The translations under genes were made by a program, and so were the position numbers. Shown in pieces: positions 58,042 to 64,000 of a stretch of DNA of 64,000 bases; position 1 is the stretch's first letter; each line of letters begins with the position of its first letter. Below the pieces are notes generated by a model. That model was not told where the DNA came from and ran no database searches. It saw only the letters and a program-made list of their open reading frames with translations. The stretch comes from Bacillus sp. es.034 (GTDB lineage: Bacteria > Bacillota > Bacilli > Bacillales > Bacillaceae_B): contig NZ_PDIY01000001.1 of NCBI RefSeq assembly GCF_002563655.1, positions 840,001 through 904,000 on the forward strand, written 5' to 3'.

Positions 58042-58271
58042 ATGTTTTTTAAAAAGAAGTCAAAGGAAGAAGAAGCGGATTACTGCGTAGCCATTTTTGT
58101 GGACGAACAAACTGAAGAAGGGGTTTACGAAAGACTTACCGATCAGCTGTTTTATGAAGTAGATAATATTGGAGCGATACTCATCATATTGAAGAGGTCA
58201 TTGAATATATGAAGGGGATTGAGATGGCTAAGCAACGTGCTGAAGAGCATAATATCCACCAAAACGGATAA
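58042..58271 (+). pseudogene. Frameshifted small acidic protein gene
   Basis: ATG 58042 (GTGAGGGG upstream) opens a frame that stops at 58210-58212 (56 aa, ending in the non-typical IILIILKRSLNI). From about 58178 the -1 frame continues sensibly as THHIEEVIEYMKGIEMAKQR and stops at 58269-58271. Restoring one base near 58175-58178 (after GGAGC) gives one 76-aa protein: a basic start MFFKKKSKEEEADYC, then acidic helices. Either a real recent frameshift or a sequencing error. Family not recognised. Confidence 0.65.
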
Positions 58272-58301
58272 ACTATACCTGTTGCAGGGAGGTGTACACA
58301 T

Positions 58302-58427
58302 ATGCCAAATCAAAACGATAACAAATTCAAAAAAATCCAGTCAGAAAGCTTCAAGCAAGGGAAATCCCAGGAAGAATATGCGGCAGAACTTCAAGTGAAT
58401 AAAGAAGAAAGCCAAAAAAGGAAGTAA
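58302..58427 (+). CDS. Small hydrophilic protein, 41 aa
   Basis: ATG 58302 with GGGAGGTG upstream reads MPNQNDNKFKKIQSESFKQG then KSQEEYAAELQVNKEESQKRK. It is entirely polar, rich in Lys, Glu, Gln and Ser, with no Cys or Trp. It looks like the small hydrophilic proteins common in bacilli, some of them spore- or stress-associated. Lies 30 nt after the frameshifted gene, perhaps co-transcribed. Confidence 0.6.
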   Translation: MPNQNDNKFKKIQSESFKQGKSQEEYAAELQVNKEESQKRK

Positions 58428-58438
58428 TCCCGCACTAC

Positions 58439-58480
58439 ATAAAATAGCCATCCCAACTTTAAGACGGGATGGCTATTTCC
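58439..58480. terminator. Bidirectional terminator before bceB
   Basis: A 13-bp stem AAATAGCCATCCC (58442-58454) with GGGATGGCTATTT (58466-58478) around an 11-nt loop, next to the bceB stop. Confidence 0.88.
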
Positions 58481-58481
58481 A

Positions 58482-60428
58482 TCATAGCGACGCTTTAATC
58501 ACCTTTTTATAATACAAAACCGATAATACACCAAAGATCGAATACAACACCGTATATAAAACCATCACGATGATCATCGGCGTCCAGACTTCGGCTCCGA
58601 ACAGGAACCATCCGGATTGGACCGCAAAGTAACTGTGCAGAAGTCCAATGAGAAGAGGGATTCCGAAGCTGAAGAGCTGCTTGCCTTGAATGCCTCTCAA
58701 TAAGTCACCTTGAGTGAATCCTAACTTTCGTAAAATGGTGTAGTTCGGTTTCTCATCTTCACTTTCGTCCATCTGTTTAAAGTACAGGATACAGCCCGAT
58801 GTGATGAGGAAGGTGAGGCCGAGAAATCCGACGATGAACATAGTGAGGCCCATGCTTTGTTTTTGTTCGGCTTTCATGTCGTACTGTGAAGCGTTCCCCC
58901 ATCTTTCAATTAGATTTAACTCATGAAAGAGGTCGTTTGCTTTCTTTACGTCTTTTTCCTTCTCGATGTTCACACCGATATAAAGTGAGGATTCCCTTTG
59001 AATTTCTGGATCCAGATCCTTTTTCAACTGCTGGAAAACATGGTCATCCACAATGACCGCAGGTGAACCGAACCCTGTAAACCACCCAGATATTGGGTAT
59101 TCATCCTGCATTCCCAAGTATTTGAGCTTTATGTTTTTCGTTTTTCCTTTCAGCTCTGTCATGCCGGAATCATGTAGTGGCATCAGTTTTTGAAGTAAGT
59201 CGCTATAGCCTGTAAAGACCGTTTCATCTTTTTTTACGTCAATACCTTCTACACTTTTTTCACTGATGATAGCAGATGGCATGGCATCTTGTGATCCGTT
59301 CAATTCACTGAATTCAGAGTCTGCAATGTCTTCCAGGTTAACGAGAACTCTGATGACTTCAATTTCATCTTTTTTGAATTCGATACCTTTATTCAAAAGG
59401 GCTTCTTTTAAATCATTGAAGTCTTGTTTGTTTATTAATGAAAAATCCGCCGGTACATTGTTTTCAGCCGTTTTTTCAGCTGAGTAATACCCGATATAAC
59501 TCAGTGACAGTAACGCGATAGCCAGAGCCGAAACCGTCGTGATGATCGTCAACAGCAAGGCACTCGATTTCATTCGGAACATGATGGATGAAAGAGACAG
59601 GACCTCGTTAATGTTCAAGTATCCATCTTTCTTCTTTCGGATGACATTGAAAATAAAGCTGACGGACCCTTTATAAAATAGGTAGGTTCCGAGAATGACG
59701 GAGCCGAGTATAAAGAGCATGGCCCCATACAGCTCTGGCATAGTCGTGAAGTCGCCGCCAAACAATTTGGAAGAGACATAATATCCGGAAGCAATCAAGA
59801 TAATCCCGAAAATGCCAATGACGATTTCGAATTTGGACATTTTTCCCACCTTTGTTTCCGTTGAAGAACGGATTCTGAAGAGTGATAAGATGCTTTGTCT
59901 TCTAATGAACACAAAGTTCATGAGCATGATCAGCAAGTAAATTGCACAGAACACAATAACGGTCTGGATGAGTGCCTGGGTCGAGAAATGCAGTTTGGCA
60001 ATCGCCTCGACGCCGGTTATATTGAATAAAATCATGATGATTAACTTGGAAAAGGAGAACCCGATCAAGATACCAAGTATCAATGCTCCAAAATATAGGA
60101 TGAAATTTTCTACACTTAAAATGCGAAAGATTTTATTCTTCGTCATTCCGATCAGCTGAAATAACCCGATTTCTTTACTTCTTCTCTTAATGAAGAGGGT
60201 GTTGGCGTATAAAAGGAAAATCGAGACGATGGCTACCAGCAGGACAGACGCGGCTCTGACGGCTGCTCCACCCTTGATGGTTCCCTTCGCTGCATCCATT
60301 GACGGATCGTACTGGAGGGTCACGAAGGCGAAATAAAGGGCAACACTAAAGACTAAAGCAAATACATAAAGATAATAATTCTTCAGGTTCTTCTTCAGAT
60401 TTCTGAATATAAGGGTATTAATGTTCAT
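58482..60428 (-). CDS. bceB: Bce-type ABC transporter permease
   Basis: 648-aa permease with ten predicted helices in FtsX-like arrangement and a large extracytoplasmic domain (about residues 320-530) between helices 7 and 8, the hallmark of BceB-type antimicrobial-peptide transporters. The N-terminus [20 protein letters not shown] and [19 protein letters not shown] loop fit. In B. subtilis BceAB both frees lipid targets from peptide antibiotics such as bacitracin and acts as the actual sensor for BceS. ATG 60428 overlaps the ATPase gene by 11 nt. The specific antibiotic is unknown. Confidence 0.9.
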   Translation of the reverse strand: MNINTLIFRNLKKNLKNYYLYVFALVFSVALYFAFVTLQYDPSMDAAKGTIKGGAAVRAASVLLVAIVSIFLLYANTLFIKRRSKEIGLFQLIGMTKNKIFRILSVENFILYFGALILGILIGFSFSKLIIMILFNITGVEAIAKLHFSTQALIQTVIVFCAIYLLIMLMNFVFIRRQSILSLFRIRSSTETKVGKMSKFEIVIGIFGIILIASGYYVSSKLFGGDFTTMPELYGAMLFILGSVILGTYLFYKGSVSFIFNVIRKKKDGYLNINEVLSLSSIMFRMKSSALLLTIITTVSALAIALLSLSYIGYYSAEKTAENNVPADFSLINKQDFNDLKEALLNKGIEFKKDEIEVIRVLVNLEDIADSEFSELNGSQDAMPSAIISEKSVEGIDVKKDETVFTGYSDLLQKLMPLHDSGMTELKGKTKNIKLKYLGMQDEYPISGWFTGFGSPAVIVDDHVFQQLKKDLDPEIQRESSLYIGVNIEKEKDVKKANDLFHELNLIERWGNASQYDMKAEQKQSMGLTMFIVGFLGLTFLITSGCILYFKQMDESEDEKPNYTILRKLGFTQGDLLRGIQGKQLFSFGIPLLIGLLHSYFAVQSGWFLFGAEVWTPMIIVMVLYTVLYSIFGVLSVLYYKKVIKASL

Positions 60429-61182
60429 TCTGCACCCCGCCAAGCACTCCCTGGGTTTTCATGATGTCACTGAAGAAGTGCTGTCTTTCCTGTTCACCTT
60501 TATTTAATTGCGTATAAATTTGACCGTCCTTGATGAAAACGACCCGACTGCAGTAACTTGCCGCTACGGGATCATGTGTGACCATGACGATCGTCGCCTT
60601 CAGCTTTTGATTGAGCTCACTCAGCTTATTTAGAAGATCTGATGCTGCTTTCGAGTCGAGGGCCCCCGTCGGTTCATCGGCGAAAATGATGCTTGGTTCA
60701 TGGATGAAGGCACGGGCGGCTGATGTCCGCTGTTTCTGCCCGCCTGAAATTTCGTTCGGATATTTATCTTTCAGTTCAAGGATTCCAAGCTCTGAAGCAA
60801 GGTCATTGAACTTCTGGTCGGCTTCTTTCTTAGGGGTCTTGGTGATGGATAATGGCAGAAGGATATTTTCTTTCACCGTTAACGTGTCGAGCAGGTTGTA
60901 ATCCTGAAAGATAAAGCCGAGGTGATTCTTTCGGAATTGTGCGAGCTGCTTTTCTTTCATCATCGTCATTTCATTGCTTTCAATCTTAATCGAGCCCTCA
61001 CTCACTTTGTCGATGGAGGATAAGACATTTAAGAGAGTGGTCTTTCCGGAACCCGACGCCCCCATGATACTGACGAATTCACCCTCTTGGATGGACAGGT
61101 CGATCCCCTTTAACACTTCCTGCTTATTGAATTTATTTCCGTAGCTTTTATGAAGTTTGCTTGCTTCTAGTATAGTCATCAT
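60418..61182 (-). CDS. bceA: Bce-type ABC transporter ATPase
   Basis: 254-aa ATPase partner of the permease. Walker [13 protein letters not shown]-loop [10 protein letters not shown], signature ISGGQKQR, Walker [13 protein letters not shown], switch His TVMVTHDP (as IVMVTHDP). ATG 61182 follows AAAGGAG by 6 nt; the next codon is also ATG. Its promoter region (61183-61284) carries a BceR-type operator and a TATAAT (61210-61215) with a poor -35, the pattern of an activator-dependent promoter. Confidence 0.93.
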   Translation of the reverse strand: MMTILEASKLHKSYGNKFNKQEVLKGIDLSIQEGEFVSIMGASGSGKTTLLNVLSSIDKVSEGSIKIESNEMTMMKEKQLAQFRKNHLGFIFQDYNLLDTLTVKENILLPLSITKTPKKEADQKFNDLASELGILELKDKYPNEISGGQKQRTSAARAFIHEPSIIFADEPTGALDSKAASDLLNKLSELNQKLKATIVMVTHDPVAASYCSRVVFIKDGQIYTQLNKGEQERQHFFSDIMKTQGVLGGVQNEH

Positions 61183-61209
61183 ATAAAACTCCTTTGATTT
61201 GATACCTTT

Positions 61210-61215
61210 ATTATA
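61210..61215 (-). promoter_or_regulatory. -10 element of the bceAB promoter
   Basis: TATAAT on the minus strand; the sequence 17 nt upstream (AGGAAA) is no match to a -35, consistent with activation by the response regulator bound about 60-80 nt upstream of the start point. Confidence 0.6.
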
Positions 61216-61266
61216 AAAAGCAGGAAGGTTGTTTTCCTTTTATTGTTCGAACAAAACAGAAAAGCA

Positions 61267-61284
61267 TGTGACATTTTTGTCACA
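61267..61284. promoter_or_regulatory. BceR-type operator (perfect 7-4-7 inverted repeat)
   Basis: TGTGACA, four T, TGTCACA: a perfect 7-4-7 palindrome upstream of bceA, overlapping the bceS stop codon. It matches the known layout of sites bound by BceR-like regulators (TNACA-N4-TGTAA type core with variation). Confidence 0.8.
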
Positions 61285-62284
61285 CGCCGGTAAGTTGAAC
61301 GAAATCATTTTTCTCCGGGAAGGTGAGGGTGACCCGGGTCCCTTCCCCCCGTTCGGACTCAATATCTATAGAAATCAGCAGAGGTTCTGATACTCTCCTG
61401 GTTAAATATAAGCCCATGCCAGTAGAAGCGTGATCATGGTGGTCTGTTGTCGAAGTGAATCCCTTTTCAAAGACTCTTGGCAGGTCCCTGGAGTCGATCC
61501 CCCTGCCGGAATCCTGGATGGTGAGAGTCACTTTTCCATTTCTTTTTTCGCTTAATAGGGCAATATCCATTTGAGAGCTATATTTTACGGCGTTAGTCAA
61601 AAGCTGCCTGATCATAAAAGCGAGCCACTTCGCATCGCTCAGCACGGTTGTGACCTCAAGTTGAATATCAAATCCGATCCCCTTCTGAATACACCAGGAT
61701 TGCAGGGTTTTTATTTCCTGAAAAATGACAGCCTCAAGATCGGTGTCCTCAATGTATAAATCATTCTCCATAAAAGACATTCGCTTCTGGTGCAGCTGCT
61801 GATCCAACAAAAGGTGGATGCGCAGCCACTCATACTTCAAATGAGACTTCAAAGGTTCGTCTTCCAAACGCTCAATCATCAAATGCATCGCTGTCAACGG
61901 GGTTTTCACTTCATGGATCCAGGACAGGAGGTCGTCCTTTTCCTGTTCGAGCATTATACGATTCTCAGAAGCTGTTTTTCTCAAAAGGTTCGCCTGCTCC
62001 GATAGACTATCCGAAACGATTTCCTGGAATGGAGTATCCGGGGCATCCACGCCTGTAATGTTGAGGTTATGATCCCATTCTTTCAGCCGTTTGAAGAATC
62101 GGGTTTCCTTCTGATAACGGATGAACACGAAAACAGTGAAAAAGAGCAGCGACAGAAACACCATGTACATGATCGGTTGTAAGGGGATGGCCGTATCGAT
62201 AGAGGCGATAAAGATCCACAGCAGATGGAGTCCGAGCACGAATGTAATCCAGCTTTTCCGTTCCCATAAGTATGTACGGATCAT
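61280..62284 (-). CDS. bceS: Intramembrane-sensing histidine kinase BceS-type
   Basis: 334-aa kinase with two closely spaced membrane helices (about 13-30 and 36-55) and almost no outside loop, so it cannot sense ligand alone and relies on BceAB. Phospho-acceptor His124 in WIHEVKTPLTAMHLM; HATPase with N box LLTNAVKYSS, DSGRGID and TGMGLYL. ATG overlaps the bceR stop (62281-62284). Lengths and motifs match the BceS group. Confidence 0.92.
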   Translation of the reverse strand: MIRTYLWERKSWITFVLGLHLLWIFIASIDTAIPLQPIMYMVFLSLLFFTVFVFIRYQKETRFFKRLKEWDHNLNITGVDAPDTPFQEIVSDSLSEQANLLRKTASENRIMLEQEKDDLLSWIHEVKTPLTAMHLMIERLEDEPLKSHLKYEWLRIHLLLDQQLHQKRMSFMENDLYIEDTDLEAVIFQEIKTLQSWCIQKGIGFDIQLEVTTVLSDAKWLAFMIRQLLTNAVKYSSQMDIALLSEKRNGKVTLTIQDSGRGIDSRDLPRVFEKGFTSTTDHHDHASTGMGLYLTRRVSEPLLISIDIESERGEGTRVTLTFPEKNDFVQLTGV

Positions 62285-62979
62285 GGCGAATCCTCTTCGA
62301 TGGCCAGATACCCTTGCCCGACTTTCGTTTCAATGAAGCGGCCGAGTCCTATCTCTTCAAGGCGCTTCCTTAAGCGATTCACATTGACGGTCAACGTGTT
62401 ATCGCTGATGAATCGCTTGTCGTCCCAGAGGCTATTCATAAGTGCATCTCTGCTGACGATCTTATTCTTCTGTTCGATTAGAAGCTTTAATATGTACATT
62501 TCATTCTTCGTCAATTCGATGGACCCTTTTTCATTGGATACCGTATTCCGTTCAAAATCAACGGTCGCACTGCACCAGGTCTTGATACTCACCTGTTCGG
62601 TGTTATAGTTGTACACCCTTCTGAGAGTTGCCTGAACCTTGGCGATGAGGACATCGAAATGAAAGGGCTTCTGGATGAAATCATCTGCCCCAAGCTGCAT
62701 GGACATGACCATGTCCGTCGGGTGATCTCGCGAGGACAGGAATAGGATTGGCACATTGGAATGTGTGCGTATCATCCGGCACCAGTGGAAGCCATCGAAT
62801 TTAGGCAATTGAATATCAATGATCACAAGATCCGGTTTCACCTCTGCGAACTCCTGCATGACATGATTGAAATCGTTGATTCCATATACTTCATAGGACC
62901 ACTGGGAAAGCCGTTCCTTGATTTCATTGAATAGGGTTGTATCATCTTCGATTAGTAATAAATTCAATTCTTTCACCAC
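62281..62979 (-). CDS. bceR: Response regulator BceR-type
   Basis: 232-aa OmpR-family regulator. Receiver with EDD at 11-13, phospho-acceptor Asp55 (IIDIQLPKFDG), SSRD and QKPF switch residues; C-terminal winged helix with ELTKNEMYILKLLIEQK and NTLTVNVNRLRKRLEE. First gene of bceRS, reading into bceAB. The site it should bind is visible at 61267-61284. Confidence 0.92.
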   Translation of the reverse strand: MVKELNLLLIEDDTTLFNEIKERLSQWSYEVYGINDFNHVMQEFAEVKPDLVIIDIQLPKFDGFHWCRMIRTHSNVPILFLSSRDHPTDMVMSMQLGADDFIQKPFHFDVLIAKVQATLRRVYNYNTEQVSIKTWCSATVDFERNTVSNEKGSIELTKNEMYILKLLIEQKNKIVSRDALMNSLWDDKRFISDNTLTVNVNRLRKRLEEIGLGRFIETKVGQGYLAIEEDSP

Positions 62980-63143
62980 TCAATCTTGCTGTTTACATAA
63001 ATTGTATAGGAAATCGCATACGTTTGCCATATGCCTGAAGATAGGAACGATATTATTTAGAAATATTTAGATTATTTTTACAAAAAATGGGTATTTAACT
63101 TCTAAAAGCAATTGACCAAATTGCATAAGAAAGGAATTAAATC

Positions 63144-63593
63144 ATGAAGAAACTTCTCGGGTTAGCCTTTATAACAGCCGTTCTGTTAAGTGGATGTGGT
63201 GAAGTGCAGATTTCGATTAATAAAAACCAGGAACCACAGACTGAAGAGAAGACCAGTAAAGAGGAAAGCAACAAAGGATTGAGCCTGGTTGATGATGGTA
63301 AAGACGATGAAAAACTAACGGATGCTGATAAACAAAAAGCGATTATTAATTTTATCAATGAGGATATTAAAAGGGTTGCTGAATATGAAGTTGTGGCATT
63401 TGAATCTCTTGCATCAGTATCAGGGGTGAATTATACCGATGATGAGACCCTTTATAAAGAGCTGACCTCAACAACCATTCCATCATATGAGAAAGCATTG
63501 GGAGAAGCGGAATCCATCGAGAGGGAAATCCCTGAACTTGAGGAAATGACATACCAGGTGGAGGGAGAGAGCGGGGACGTTGATGAATTATGA
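63144..63593 (+). CDS. Hypothetical lipoprotein
   Basis: 149 aa. Signal peptide with lipobox LLSGC (Cys18), so lipid-anchored outside. An acidic Ser/Lys/Glu linker (about 25-60) is followed by a helical region, DKQKAIINFINEDIKRVAEYE and SYEKALGEAESIEREIPEL, and a short acidic end. The helical part stops abruptly and may be shorter than in related proteins. Divergent from bceR. A small inverted repeat (GCAATT / AATTGC) precedes the AAAGGA ribosome site. Confidence 0.7.
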   Translation: MKKLLGLAFITAVLLSGCGEVQISINKNQEPQTEEKTSKEESNKGLSLVDDGKDDEKLTDADKQKAIINFINEDIKRVAEYEVVAFESLASVSGVNYTDDETLYKELTSTTIPSYEKALGEAESIEREIPELEEMTYQVEGESGDVDEL

Positions 63594-63638
63594 AGCCCGT
63601 TCTATAAAGGTATAGAAGGTACGCACATGGACTCATAG

Positions 63639-63680
63639 AAAGAGGATTCCATTACGCATGGAATCCTCCTCCTTTTTTAT
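63639..63680. terminator. Terminator between the lipoprotein and VOC genes
   Basis: An 11-bp perfect stem GAGGATTCCAT (63642-63652) with ATGGAATCCTC (63658-63668), then T run on plus. Confidence 0.88.
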
Positions 63681-64000
63681 ACCCTAACTTCACTCACCAA
63701 CGCATGTGTATTCCCCTCCGTATCCTCAAAAAACACCATCCAAGACTCCATGTCGTCCATCTTCCCCACCACATGAGGTTCAGCCGTAAAATGAACACCA
63801 TTAGCCTTCATTTTTTCGTAGCTGGATTGGATATCTTCCACATCAAAATAAATGACCGAGGATTGGGTGTACTTTTCATTTTCCGGTAGTGTAAGGAGGA
63901 GCCTCACGCCGTTGCAATCAAAAAATGCCATATGGGCAGTCGTGAATAGGAGCGGGCAGCCTAATTGTTCACGATAAAATTCAATGGCGCGGTCTAAATC
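63677..64000 (-). CDS. VOC-family (glyoxalase/bleomycin-resistance fold) protein, 5' end beyond window
   Basis: The frame is open from the window edge (DLDRAIEFYREQLGCPLLF) through MAFFDCNGVRLLLTLPENE to SEVRV, 107 codons. The FYREQLG start helix, FFDCNGVRL strand, YFDVEDIQSSYEKMKANGV and FFEDTEGNTHALVSE are typical of VOC proteins. The internal ATG 63931 is therefore not the start. The enzymatic role is not assignable. Confidence 0.85.
   Translation of the reverse strand, partial: DLDRAIEFYREQLGCPLLFTTAHMAFFDCNGVRLLLTLPENEKYTQSSVIYFDVEDIQSSYEKMKANGVHFTAEPHVVGKMDDMESWMVFFEDTEGNTHALVSEVRV

Noticed and set aside
63931..63931. ATG 63931 as the start of the VOC gene
   Set aside because: The frame continues upstream to the window edge with family-typical residues, so the gene starts outside the window.

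Overview
The window is the replication-origin region of a low-GC, spore-forming Firmicute of the family Bacillaceae. Gene content and order closely follow Bacillus subtilis around oriC (gyrA-gyrB-remB-recF-yaaA-dnaN-dnaA / rpmH-rnpA-yidC-jag-mnmE-mnmG-rsmG-noc-soj-spo0J ... rpsF-ssb-rpsR ... dnaC-purA ... walRKHIJ-htrA-rlmH), and the proteins match the B. subtilis family lengths. A marine or soil Bacillaceae outside the B. subtilis group is likely, but the species cannot be fixed from the sequence alone. Sporulation-linked genes (spo0J, yidC/spoIIIJ, jag, yyaC) support an endospore former.

Layout. 1-8383 is the left replication arm, all on the minus strand: gyrA (cut by the window edge), gyrB, remB, recF, the S4 protein YaaA, dnaN and dnaA. 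oriC is bipartite: DnaA boxes lie upstream of dnaA (8484-8806) and between dnaA and dnaN (6862-7023), where an AT-rich unwinding element with a DnaA-trio tract sits beside a perfect DnaA box. From 9057 rightwards most genes are on the plus strand, co-directional with the rightward fork. They cover ribosome and RNA maturation (rpmH, rnpA), membrane insertion (yidC, jag), tRNA wobble modification (mnmE, mnmG), rRNA methylation (rsmG), chromosome segregation (noc, soj, spo0J), small ribosomal proteins with ssb, cyclic-di-AMP turnover (gdpP), helicase (dnaC), purine synthesis (purA), a four-gene tRNA cluster (Lys-Glu-Asp-Phe), and the essential cell-wall two-component locus walRKHIJ with htrA and rlmH. 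Three perfect parS sites were found (in spo0J, before ssb, inside walK). Two extra DnaA-box clusters flank oriC, before mnmE and around yyzF/rlmH.

Accessory material is interleaved. It includes a chemoreceptor with a SigD-like promoter between rpsR and yybS, a head-on ABC exporter before purA, and a K+ channel divergent from a four-gene operon (unknown protein, tiny Asp/Trp-rich lipoprotein, glutathionylspermidine-synthase-like ATP-grasp enzyme, DUF350 membrane protein). An M23/LysM cell-wall hydrolase lies just before walRK. From about 49 kb the conserved backbone ends. There follow a zinc-ribbon protein and a DUF559-type nuclease-like protein, an array of four short palindromic repeats, a glycine riboswitch with terminator controlling an amino-acid permease (and probably a Gfo/Idh oxidoreductase), two overlapping membrane proteins, a YfjN-type Dus enzyme, a YiaA-like protein, an MFS exporter, a frameshifted small gene, and a complete Bce-type peptide-antibiotic sensing and resistance module (bceRS-bceAB) with an evident BceR operator. 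The window ends inside a VOC-family gene.

No CRISPR array, prophage, insertion sequence or rRNA operon was seen. Most of the window is ordinary core genome; the best leads are regulatory DNA (DnaA-box clusters, purA operator, noc promoter palindrome, repeat array) and the ATP-grasp/DUF350/K+ channel module.
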